NCBI GenBank assembly: GCA_046582475.1
Contig: JAYGEH010000243.1
Location: 1-5,752 of the forward strand
DNA: 5,752 nt
Direction of reading: 5' to 3'
Origin: GCA-2687515 sp046582475
GTDB taxonomy: Bacteria; Pseudomonadota; Alphaproteobacteria; Rhodospirillales; UBA2165
A program made the position numbers and the translations under genes. Below the pieces are notes generated by a model. That model searched no databases. It was not told where the DNA came from and saw only the letters and a program-made list of their open reading frames with translations. This document shows positions 1-5,454 of this stretch, piece after piece (position 1 is the stretch's first letter; each line of letters opens with the position of its first letter).

Positions 1-331
1 CCCGCCGGAGGAGGATACGCAGCGGCGGTATAAACAACAGAAAGCCAACTCCATCGGTCACGAAACCGGGGGTCAGCAGCATGGCGCCGGCAAACAAAAG
101 GCAGAGCCCGTCAAAAACCTGGGTCAAGGGCATTTCGCCCCGCGCCATGGCTTCCTGGGCCCGGTACATGACCGCCAAGCCTTGCGCGCGCAGCAACGCC
201 GCACCGATGGCGGCGGTGACAAATATGACCGTGATCGTCGGCCAAAGGCCGATCAGGCCGCCAACCTCTATAAAGACGCCAATCTCAACAATGGGAACGG
301 CGAGAAGTAAAATAAATATGATATAGCCCAA
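1..331 (-). CDS. fxsA: FxsA family membrane protein (3' end cut off by window edge)
   Basis: The minus strand reads as the first 110 codons of an FxsA-family protein. FxsA is a small cytoplasmic-membrane protein; in Escherichia coli its overproduction relieves exclusion of phage T7 by the F plasmid, and its ordinary cellular role is not settled. Visible features are a hydrophobic N-terminal helix (about residues 3-15), the family-typical segment VPIVEIGVFIEVGGLIG (12-28), a second helix (about 29-47) ending in LLRAQG, an amphipathic stretch with RGEMP (64-68), and a third hydrophobic segment with LLTPGFVTD (85-93) followed by PPLRILLRR. The only usable start is TTG at 331-329: an in-frame TAA lies two codons upstream and there is no ATG or GTG between. 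An AAGG Shine-Dalgarno-like stretch lies 8 nt upstream of the TTG. The variable C-terminal tail is outside the window. The gene is divergent from timA. The family call is secure; the start is inferred. Confidence 0.93.
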   Translation of the reverse strand, partial: MGYIIFILLLAVPIVEIGVFIEVGGLIGLWPTITVIFVTAAIGAALLRAQGLAVMYRAQEAMARGEMPLTQVFDGLCLLFAGAMLLTPGFVTDGVGFLLFIPPLRILLRR

Positions 332-350
332 TTTTTATGCCTTAATAGGG

Positions 351-426
351 AATACGTGCATCGGCTTTCTTGTCTATCGCAGCCGTTCTACCTATTTAGT
401 ACGATAAGGTCCCGATTGCACGTATT
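351..426. repeat. Imperfect inverted repeat between divergent fxsA and timA
   Basis: The left arm AATACGTGCATCGG (351-364) matches the reverse complement of the right arm CCGATTGCACGTATT (412-426) over 14 pairs, with one extra T in the right arm. Just inside the arms, TATCG (374-378) can also pair with CGATA (402-406). The arms are 47 bp apart. The left arm begins about 20 bp upstream of the fxsA start. A further related half-site, ATTCGTGTACGG (424-435), overlaps the right arm in the same orientation as the left one, and with GCACG forms a small CACG-TATT-CGTG palindrome (419-430). The structure could be a two-site operator, a cruciform or a leader hairpin for fxsA. I do not recognise a known regulator box in it. 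The repeat is certain; its function is unknown. Confidence 0.7.
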
Positions 427-545
427 CGTGTACGGACTGGACCTCAAGGCGGCGAACGGCTAAGCTAATCGGGCTGAGCGATCAATGCGGCAGAATTTGG
501 CCTCGGCGACATTTCTTATTTGAGCCGGGTTTTATGATCGGGAAC

Positions 546-550
546 GGTGA
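546..550 (+). promoter_or_regulatory. Partial Shine-Dalgarno for timA
   Basis: GGTGA here matches the 3' half of the AGGAGGTGA consensus and leaves five bases before ATG 556. That favours ATG 556 over GTG 547, whose own upstream GGGA (540-543) is only three bases away. Starting at 556 also gives the N-terminus expected of the family (MDEGFQF followed directly by the membrane helix). Confidence 0.5.
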
Positions 551-555
551 AGGCA

Positions 556-1293
556 ATGGATGAAGGTTTTCAATTTATCGATATCGTCCTGTTCGCGATG
601 ATCGCTGCTTTTTTGATTCTCCGGCTGCGTAACGTGCTGGGCCGACATAAAGATCATGGCCGGCCGCAAAATGATCCATTCTCGCCGGATTCCCATGCCT
701 CAGACCCGAAAGTCCAAGATCCGAAAGCCCAAGACCCGAATGCCCCGAATGACGACAATGTCGTGCAATTGCCCGATCATAGCAATGGGGAGCAACAAGG
801 CGATGATAGCCAGCCCGTCGAAGAGCCGGCCCAAACCTCGCCCCTCGATGCCGGGTTTGCGCAAATCAAGGCCATGGATGGCTCGTTCGATGCACCGGAA
901 TTCATTGCCGGCGCGCGCGGCGCCTTTGAAATGATTGTCGAAGCCTTCGCCAAGGGCGACCGGGACTCCCTACAGGCGCTCGTGAACGCGGAGGTGTATA
1001 GCAACTTCGTCACCGCCATCGCCGCCCGCGAGGCAAATAACGAAACCCTTGAGAACACTTTGATCCGGCTGGTTTCCAACGAACCGATCGAGGCTTATGT
1101 GGAGAACACCACCGGCCTCATTACGGTGAAGATCATATCCGAGCAAGTCAATGTAACGCGCAGCGCGGACGGCGAGGTTGTTGATGGAAATGCCAACCAA
1201 ATTTCCGAAATTACGGATATCTGGACTTTTGCTCGCGATCTCTCCTCGCGCAATCCAAACTGGGAACTGGTCGCCACCCGTAGCCTCGACTAA
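556..1293 (+). CDS. timA: Tim44/TimA family membrane-anchored adaptor protein
   Basis: This is the alphaproteobacterial homologue of mitochondrial Tim44. Bacterial TimA is a membrane-associated protein of uncertain function; in mitochondria Tim44 tethers Hsp70 to the inner-membrane translocase. The 245-residue product has one N-terminal membrane helix (about residues 6-24) followed by basic residues (RLRNVLGRHK). Next comes an acidic, proline-rich low-complexity linker (about 35-97) with three DPK/DPN repeats, and then the C-terminal Tim44-like domain (about 101-245). The domain carries the segments FEMIVEAFAKGD, ISEQVNVTR (about 194-202), TDIWTFARD (about 220-228) and NPNWELVATRS (about 233-243). 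Length and ending fit the family. ATG 556 is chosen from the ribosome-binding site and the family N-terminus; GTG 547 would add three residues. It heads a six-gene co-directional run, with mltA starting 58 bp downstream. Family assignment is strong; the molecular role in bacteria is open. Confidence 0.93.
   Translation: MDEGFQFIDIVLFAMIAAFLILRLRNVLGRHKDHGRPQNDPFSPDSHASDPKVQDPKAQDPNAPNDDNVVQLPDHSNGEQQGDDSQPVEEPAQTSPLDAGFAQIKAMDGSFDAPEFIAGARGAFEMIVEAFAKGDRDSLQALVNAEVYSNFVTAIAAREANNETLENTLIRLVSNEPIEAYVENTTGLITVKIISEQVNVTRSADGEVVDGNANQISEITDIWTFARDLSSRNPNWELVATRSLD
703..747 (+). repeat. 15-bp tandem repeat (three copies) inside timA linker
   Basis: Three in-frame copies lie end to end: GACCCGAAAGTCCAA (703-717), GATCCGAAAGCCCAA (718-732) and GACCCGAATGCCCCG (733-747). 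They encode DPKVQ, DPKAQ and DPNAP in the low-complexity linker between the membrane helix and the Tim44 domain. Each copy differs from the next at only a few bases, so the array probably arose by slippage or unequal crossing-over. Copy-number changes would keep the frame and only alter linker length. Confidence 0.8.
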
Positions 1294-1351
1294 CTCTTGG
1301 TACCGATTCAAGATTAAAGGTTTGCCGCCGGCCGATAGGGTAATTCCAGCG

Positions 1352-2542
1352 GTGGGCCGCGCCCGCCTATCGGCCGCCGTTTTGGCCGCCGCTTTGGCCG
1401 CCTGCGCGGCCGAGCCGGAACAAAAACCATCGGTGTTCGGTTCCCTGTCCCTGGCGCCGGTCGCATTTCGCAACCTGCCGGGCTGGCAATTGGATGATCA
1501 CCGCGCCGCGCTGATCACCTTTGTCACCACCTGCCGGCGTTTTGACCGGCTGAAAGCGGTGCAACCTTTGCCGCCGGCCAGCTATGCGGGCCTGGCCTCC
1601 GATTGGCAATCGGTCTGCGCCGTCGCCCGCGGCGCAGTCCAATCGGGAACCTCGGCAAAACAGTTCTTCGAGGACTGGTTTCAACCGTTCGCCGCCGCCG
1701 ATAAAAACCAGACCACCGGTCTGATCACCGGCTATTTCGAACCGCAGCTGAACGGCTCCAAAAAACGCAGCGCCCGTTACAACGTGCCGCTCTATGGCCG
1801 GCCCAGGGACCTGATCAGCGTCGATCTCGGCCAGTTCGATACCCGCCTGGCCGGGCGCCGCATAGCGGGTCAGGTGCGCGGCAATAATTTCATACCCTAT
1901 GCGGACCGGTCCGAGATCGAGCGCGGGGTGTTGACCGGAAAGGGTCTGGAAATGGTCTGGGTCGACAATGCCATCGACGCATTTTTCCTACATATCCAGG
2001 GTTCGGGCCGCATATTGCTGGATAGCGGTGAAACCATGCGGGTCGGCTTCGACGGCAAGAACGGGCGCCCCTACCGCGCCATCGGCCGCGATCTGGTGGC
2101 CATGGGCGCGATTCCGCAAAAGGACATCTCGCTGCAGTCGATCCGCAAATGGCTGACCGACAATCCGGGGCGGGCGCGGGCGCTGATGAACCGCAATCCG
2201 TCCTATGTGTTTTTCAAGCGCATCGTCGGCCCCGGTCCCATCGGCGCCGCTGGCATGCCGCTGACCCCGGGGCGCAGCTTCGCGGTCGATCTCAAATATA
2301 TACCGATGGGCGCGCCGATCTGGCTGGCAACCACCAATCCCTTGAACCCGCTTCTGCCTCTGGCCCGGCTGGTGGTTGCCCAGGATACCGGCTCCGCGAT
2401 CACCGGCCCGGTGCGCGGCGATCTGTTTTGGGGCTATGGGCGCTATGCCAGGGAAGCCGCCGGGCGGATGAAAAATCCGGGCCGGTTGTATCTGTTGCTG
2501 CCGAAATCGGCGGCACGGAGGACTTTACTTCATTCCGGTTAA
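1352..2542 (+). CDS. mltA: Membrane-bound lytic murein transglycosylase A (MltA), lipoprotein
   Basis: The enzyme cleaves the MurNAc-GlcNAc bond of peptidoglycan and leaves a 1,6-anhydro-MurNAc end. The 396-residue product begins with a lipoprotein signal whose lipobox LAAC puts the lipidated cysteine at residue 18. Residue +2 is Ala, so outer-membrane sorting is expected. The MltA domain follows, with GYFEP (127-131), IPYADRSEI, and HIQGSG (214-219) leading into the GRPYRAIG segment. The C-terminal 3D domain has FAVDLKYIPMGAPIW, AQDTGSAI (Asp345) and GDLFWGYG (Asp357). These two conserved aspartates include the counterpart of the E. coli catalytic Asp308; I believe it is Asp357. The start is GTG 1352, since the frame has no ATG between 1190 and the lipobox. 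AGGG (1337-1340) lies 11 bases upstream, a long spacing. TTG 1322 is the alternative and would put ten more residues before the signal. The family is certain, the start less so. Confidence 0.93.
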   Translation: MGRARLSAAVLAAALAACAAEPEQKPSVFGSLSLAPVAFRNLPGWQLDDHRAALITFVTTCRRFDRLKAVQPLPPASYAGLASDWQSVCAVARGAVQSGTSAKQFFEDWFQPFAAADKNQTTGLITGYFEPQLNGSKKRSARYNVPLYGRPRDLISVDLGQFDTRLAGRRIAGQVRGNNFIPYADRSEIERGVLTGKGLEMVWVDNAIDAFFLHIQGSGRILLDSGETMRVGFDGKNGRPYRAIGRDLVAMGAIPQKDISLQSIRKWLTDNPGRARALMNRNPSYVFFKRIVGPGPIGAAGMPLTPGRSFAVDLKYIPMGAPIWLATTNPLNPLLPLARLVVAQDTGSAITGPVRGDLFWGYGRYAREAAGRMKNPGRLYLLLPKSAARRTLLHSG

Positions 2543-2558
2543 TCGGCACTCTCGGCAC
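2543..2558 (+). repeat. 7-bp direct repeat filling the mltA-lutA spacer
   Basis: The whole spacer is TCGGCAC-TC-TCGGCAC, so two perfect 7-bp copies (2543-2549, 2552-2558) lie directly before the lutA ATG. No Shine-Dalgarno sequence is present in it. The nearest good one, GGAGG at 2517-2521, lies 37 bases before the ATG, inside the end of mltA. The repeat may be a short duplication at the junction or chance. Confidence 0.5.
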
Positions 2559-3353
2559 ATGGCCGAATCCCTGCATAATACCAGCGGCGGTGCACCCCCA
2601 CGGGTGGCACTGTTCGTCACCTGTATCGTCGATCTGATCCGCCCCGGCGTCGGGTTTGCCGCCGTCAAGCTGCTCGAGGACGCCAGCTGCCGGGTCTCCG
2701 TGCCGGCGGCGCAAACCTGTTGCGGCCAGCCCGCCTACAACGCCGGGATGCGCCAAAATGCGCGCGCCATCGCCGAACAGGTGATAACAGCCTTTGCCGG
2801 TTTCGATTATGTGGTAGCGCCGTCCGGCTCCTGCGCGGCGATGATCAAGGTTCATTATCCCCAATTGCTGGGCGGCGATGGGGCCCGTGATCTTGCGGCG
2901 CGAACCCATGAGCTGATCGAATTTCTGGTCGATGTGCGCGGCGTGCAAGATGTCTCTGCGCGTCTTGATGGGGCGGCGGCCTATCACGATTCCTGCTCGG
3001 GCCTGCGCGAGCTCGGCATCAAGGATCAGCCGCGCGCCCTGTTGGCCACGGTCGACGGCCTCAGCCAAAGTGATTACCAAGGCGCCGAAACCTGTTGCGG
3101 GTTCGGCGGCCTGTTTTGCGTCAAATATCCGGACATCGCCAATAAAATGGCCGATGACCGGCTGCGGGACATCGAAAATTCCGGGGCCGATTATCTCTTG
3201 GGCGGCGATCTCGGCTGCCTCTGCCATCTTGCCGGCAAGCTGCGCCGCGCCGGCTCGAATGTGCGTGTGCGCCACGTGGCCGAGGTGCTGGCCGGCATGA
3301 TCGATGGCCCGGCACTCTGCGCAGGACCAGGCGAGGTGGAGGGACCCTCGTGA
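2559..3353 (+). CDS. lutA: L-lactate utilisation complex subunit LutA (LldE-type, CCG-domain iron-sulfur protein)
   Basis: LutA is the cysteine-rich subunit of the cytoplasmic LutABC (LldEFG) complex that oxidises L-lactate to pyruvate. The 264-residue product has two CCG (heterodisulfide-reductase type) domains. In the first, Cys22 (VTCIVDL) precedes TCCGQPAYNAG (Cys54-Cys55) and SGSC (Cys92). In the second, YHDSC (Cys146) precedes ETCCGFGG (Cys179-Cys180) and DLGC (Cys220). The spacings Cys22-Cys54 and Cys146-Cys179 fit the CX31-38CCG pattern, and the segment from CCGFGG through VKYPDI to GADYLLGGDLGC is diagnostic for this subunit. Further cysteines at 187 and 222 stand out. It has about 14 extra N-terminal residues and a short C-terminal extension. 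ATG 2559 is the only ordinary start, although no ribosome-binding site precedes it. A start at GTG 2604 would remove the extension. It follows mltA by 16 bp and overlaps lutB by 4 bp. Confidence 0.95.
   Translation: MAESLHNTSGGAPPRVALFVTCIVDLIRPGVGFAAVKLLEDASCRVSVPAAQTCCGQPAYNAGMRQNARAIAEQVITAFAGFDYVVAPSGSCAAMIKVHYPQLLGGDGARDLAARTHELIEFLVDVRGVQDVSARLDGAAAYHDSCSGLRELGIKDQPRALLATVDGLSQSDYQGAETCCGFGGLFCVKYPDIANKMADDRLRDIENSGADYLLGGDLGCLCHLAGKLRRAGSNVRVRHVAEVLAGMIDGPALCAGPGEVEGPS
3338..3343 (+). promoter_or_regulatory. Strong Shine-Dalgarno for lutB
   Basis: GGAGGG lies inside the last codons of lutA, six bases before GTG 3350. It is among the best ribosome-binding sites in the window and fixes the GTG as the lutB start, producing a GTGA stop-start overlap with lutA. 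Confidence 0.8.
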
Positions 3354-4768
3354 CCCTCCTGGCCCGAAATTTTCCCGCCAACGCACGTGCCGCCTTGGGC
3401 GATACCCAGCTACAGGAAGCGTTGCAACGCCTGCGCGGCGGTTTTGTCGAGGGACGCCGCCGGGTGGTTGCAAAGCTGCCGGAATTCGATGCGCTCCGGG
3501 ACCGGGCCGCCGAAATCCGCAGCCACACCATTGCCCATCTGGATCAGTATCTCGTCCAATTTGAAGAACGCGCCAGGTTAGCCGGCGGCCAGGTGCACTG
3601 GTGCCGGGATGCCGATGACGCCCGCGCCACGATTCTCGAGATTTGCCAGGCGGCGGGGGCGCGCCTGGTCACCAAGGGCAAATCCATGATCGGCGAGGAG
3701 ATCGCGCTCAACAATTATCTGGAGGCGAACGGCATCGAGCCGGTGGAAACCGATCTCGGCGAATATATCATCCAGCTGCGCCGCGAAATGCCCAGCCACA
3801 TCATCGCGCCGGCGACCCATCTCTCCAAGGAACAGGTGGCCGACAGTTTTCGCCGCCATCACCGGAACCTGGATCCGGCGCGCCCCCTGGATGAGCCGGC
3901 GGCGCTTTTGGCCGAGGCGCGAACGCTTTTGAGGCAAAAGTTTTTGGCCGCCGATGTGGGCATCACCGGCGCCAATTTCCTGATCGCCGAGACCGGCACC
4001 AGCGTCATCGTCACCAACGAAGGCAACGGCGATCTCTCACAAATTTTGCCGCGCGTGCATATCGTTATCGCCAGTTTGGAAAAAGTGGTGCCCAGCCTGG
4101 ATGACGCCGCGACGCTGCTGCGCGTATTGGCCAGAAGCGCCACCGGCCAGGAGATTTCCGCCTACACCACCTTTTCCACCGGGCCCAAGCGCGGCGCCGA
4201 TATGGACGGGCCGGACGCCTATCACGTGATCCTTTTGGACAATGGCCGCACCGGTATTCTGGCCGGCGAAAATTCGGAGATTCTGGGCTGTATCCGGTGC
4301 GGCGCCTGCCTCAACCATTGCCCGGTCTATGGCGCCATCGGCGGCCATGCCTATGGCAGCGTCTATCCCGGGCCGATGGGATCGGTTCTGACCCCGGCCC
4401 TCACTGGATTGTCGGGCGCCCATCATCTGCCGCAAGCCTCGAGCCTTTGCGGTATGTGCGAAGAGGTCTGCCCGGTGCGCCTGCCGCTGCCCAAGATGCT
4501 GCGCAATCTCAGGTTTGAAGCGGCGGAAACCGGCGCCCCCGGCGGTTTGGCACGAATTCTGGTCAGGCTCTGGGCCTTCGCCGCGCGCCGCCCCTGGCTG
4601 TATCGTTTCGGAACCGGAATGGCTCTGGCCTGGCTGGCGGCACTGGGCCGTAAAAAAGGCTATTTGCGTTCCCTGCCCGGGCTCGGCGCCTGGACCCGGA
4701 GCCGCGATTTCCCGGCGCCCGAAGGCCGCAGCTTCATGCACCAATGGAAAACAGGACGGCGGTCATGA
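3350..4768 (+). CDS. lutB: L-lactate utilisation complex subunit LutB (LldF-type iron-sulfur protein)
   Basis: LutB is the large subunit of the lactate-oxidising complex and holds the ferredoxin-type [4Fe-4S] centres that pass electrons from lactate oxidation. The 472-residue product has an N-terminal LUD domain (roughly 60-290) with VTKGKSMIGEE (107-117), the segment GANFLIAETGT (207-217), and VIASLEKVVPS. A cluster-binding region follows: CIRCGACLNHCP gives Cys314, 317, 320 and 324, and CGMCEEVCPV gives Cys367, 370 and 374. Between them lies YGSVYPGPMGSVLTP, typical of this family. The C-terminal segment ends in GAWTRSRDFPAPEGRSF, the conserved LutB tail. Length matches Bacillus subtilis LutB closely. 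Translation starts at GTG 3350 behind a strong GGAGGG site, overlapping the lutA stop as GTGA. The stop overlaps the lutC start as ATGA. All cluster cysteines expected are present, so it should be functional. Confidence 0.96.
   Translation: MTLLARNFPANARAALGDTQLQEALQRLRGGFVEGRRRVVAKLPEFDALRDRAAEIRSHTIAHLDQYLVQFEERARLAGGQVHWCRDADDARATILEICQAAGARLVTKGKSMIGEEIALNNYLEANGIEPVETDLGEYIIQLRREMPSHIIAPATHLSKEQVADSFRRHHRNLDPARPLDEPAALLAEARTLLRQKFLAADVGITGANFLIAETGTSVIVTNEGNGDLSQILPRVHIVIASLEKVVPSLDDAATLLRVLARSATGQEISAYTTFSTGPKRGADMDGPDAYHVILLDNGRTGILAGENSEILGCIRCGACLNHCPVYGAIGGHAYGSVYPGPMGSVLTPALTGLSGAHHLPQASSLCGMCEEVCPVRLPLPKMLRNLRFEAAETGAPGGLARILVRLWAFAARRPWLYRFGTGMALAWLAALGRKKGYLRSLPGLGAWTRSRDFPAPEGRSFMHQWKTGRRS
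4753..4756 (+). promoter_or_regulatory. Shine-Dalgarno for lutC
   Basis: AGGA lies eight bases before ATG 4765. This supports ATG 4765, which overlaps the lutB stop as ATGA, over the in-frame ATG at 4744 that would lie deeper within lutB and add seven residues. Confidence 0.6.
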
Positions 4769-5454
4769 GCGATTTATCCAGCCGCGCCCATATCCTGGAC
4801 GGTATCGGTGCCGCCCTAGAGGCGCGCGGCTCCAGCCCCGGCGAGCGCCAAGCGGGCGTGGCCAGCCGCCTGGCCGCGCCGCCGCCGCCAATTATCCTAG
4901 ACCGGGCGCCGGCGGACAGGGCTGGCCGCGCCGAATATTTTTGCGCGCGCGCGGAAGAAACCTCGGCCACCACGGATCGCATTGATGCCTTCCAGGATTT
5001 GCCGGGCGCCATCGCCGCCTACCTTGGGCGTCGCAATAGGACCGGCCCCATCAAGGCGCAGCCGCGCGCGCCCTTCACCGATTTGAACTGGGCGCCCCTG
5101 GAGGTTGCCTTCGGGCCTGGCGAAGATGGCGATGGCATCGGTTTGGTGTTGGCCGACGGCGCCGCCGCCGAGACCGGCACGCTGTTTCTGATGTCCGGCC
5201 GGTCGGCGCCGACGGCCCTCAATTTCCTGCCCGAAACCCTGATCGCCGTGTTGCCGCTTGCCGACCTCGCCGGCGATTACGAAGGCGCCTGGGCCCTCTT
5301 GCGGGACACCAGCGGCAACCAATTTCCGCCGCGCACGGTCAACTGGATAACCGGGCCGTCGCGCAGCGCCGATATCGAACAACGGGTGCTCATGGGCGTC
5401 CATGGGCCGCGCGATTTGCACATTATCCTGGTGGATGGCGATGACGGGAGCTAA
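4765..5454 (+). CDS. lutC: L-lactate utilisation complex subunit LutC (LldG-type LUD protein)
   Basis: LutC is the third subunit of the lactate-oxidising complex. It consists mainly of a LUD domain and has no iron-sulfur cysteine motif. The 229-residue product has an N-terminal helical stretch (SRAHILDGIGAAL) and a low-complexity Ala/Pro/Arg-rich segment (about 28-50). The LUD core contains AAAETGTLFLMSGR, the counterpart of the ETGT motif in LutB, then ALNFLPETLIAVLP. The diagnostic C-terminal run is TGPSRSADIEQ followed by MGVHGPRDLHIILVDG. The length is slightly below that of B. subtilis LutC (about 240). The start at ATG 4765 is supported by AGGA eight bases upstream and by the ATGA overlap with lutB. 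Its last 14 bases overlap the start of the smr gene, so the two are probably co-translated. Assignment is strong given both neighbours and the C-terminal motif. Confidence 0.94.
   Translation: MSDLSSRAHILDGIGAALEARGSSPGERQAGVASRLAAPPPPIILDRAPADRAGRAEYFCARAEETSATTDRIDAFQDLPGAIAAYLGRRNRTGPIKAQPRAPFTDLNWAPLEVAFGPGEDGDGIGLVLADGAAAETGTLFLMSGRSAPTALNFLPETLIAVLPLADLAGDYEGAWALLRDTSGNQFPPRTVNWITGPSRSADIEQRVLMGVHGPRDLHIILVDGDDGS
5430..5435 (+). promoter_or_regulatory. Shine-Dalgarno for the smr-domain gene
   Basis: GGTGGA within the last codons of lutC lies five bases before ATG 5441, in a different frame from lutC. It supports that ATG as the start and indicates coupling between lutC and smr. Confidence 0.6.

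Larger units (their letters stand above)
332..555. other. Divergent intergenic region between fxsA and timA
   Basis: This 224-bp stretch separates two divergent genes, so it should carry promoters for both. It is more AT-rich than its flanks. The clear structure is the imperfect inverted repeat at 351-426. Promoter elements are not convincing. Toward timA there is TGGACC (438-443) with a 17-bp spacer to TAAGCT (461-466), and an isolated TATGAT (533-538) without a good -35 hexamer. Toward fxsA, a minus-strand TAGACA is followed 16 bp later by TATTCC. I treat these as candidates only. I see no RNA gene, rho-independent terminator or protein-coding frame of note. A nine-codon frame from ATG 534 to TGA 563 overlaps the timA start and is probably chance. 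Confidence 0.6.

Noticed and set aside
81..326. Plus-strand frame of 81 codons at the left end
   Set aside because: It is antisense to fxsA, whose minus-strand translation is clearly family-like; the plus-strand peptide resembles nothing.
351..426. Inverted repeat as a miniature transposable element
   Set aside because: The bases flanking the two arms show no target-site duplication and no second copy is in the window.
533..538. TATGAT as the timA -10 element
   Set aside because: A good hexamer, but no acceptable -35 at 16-18 bp spacing, and the transcript would start only about 10 bases before the ATG.
534..563. Nine-codon leader frame (ATG 534 to TGA 563) overlapping the timA start
   Set aside because: Too short to judge, no clear ribosome-binding site and no leader-peptide character such as a run of one amino acid.
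1178..1351. Upstream extension of the mltA frame into timA (TTG 1178, ATG 1184, ATG 1190)
   Set aside because: It would overlap over 100 bp of conserved TimA C-terminus and bury the lipoprotein signal about 60 residues inside the protein.
2400..3473. Long minus-strand frame (357 codons) opposite lutA
   Set aside because: High-GC antisense shadow of lutA and the start of lutB; no recognisable motif, while the plus strand has all CCG-domain motifs.
4037..4744. Long minus-strand frame (235 codons) opposite lutB
   Set aside because: Antisense shadow of the lutB ferredoxin region; the peptide is Gly/Ala/Gln-rich without domain features.
4515..4985. Plus-strand 156-codon frame across the lutB-lutC junction
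   Set aside because: Arg/Pro/Gly-rich out-of-frame product typical of high-GC shadow frames; both lut proteins cover the region in other frames.
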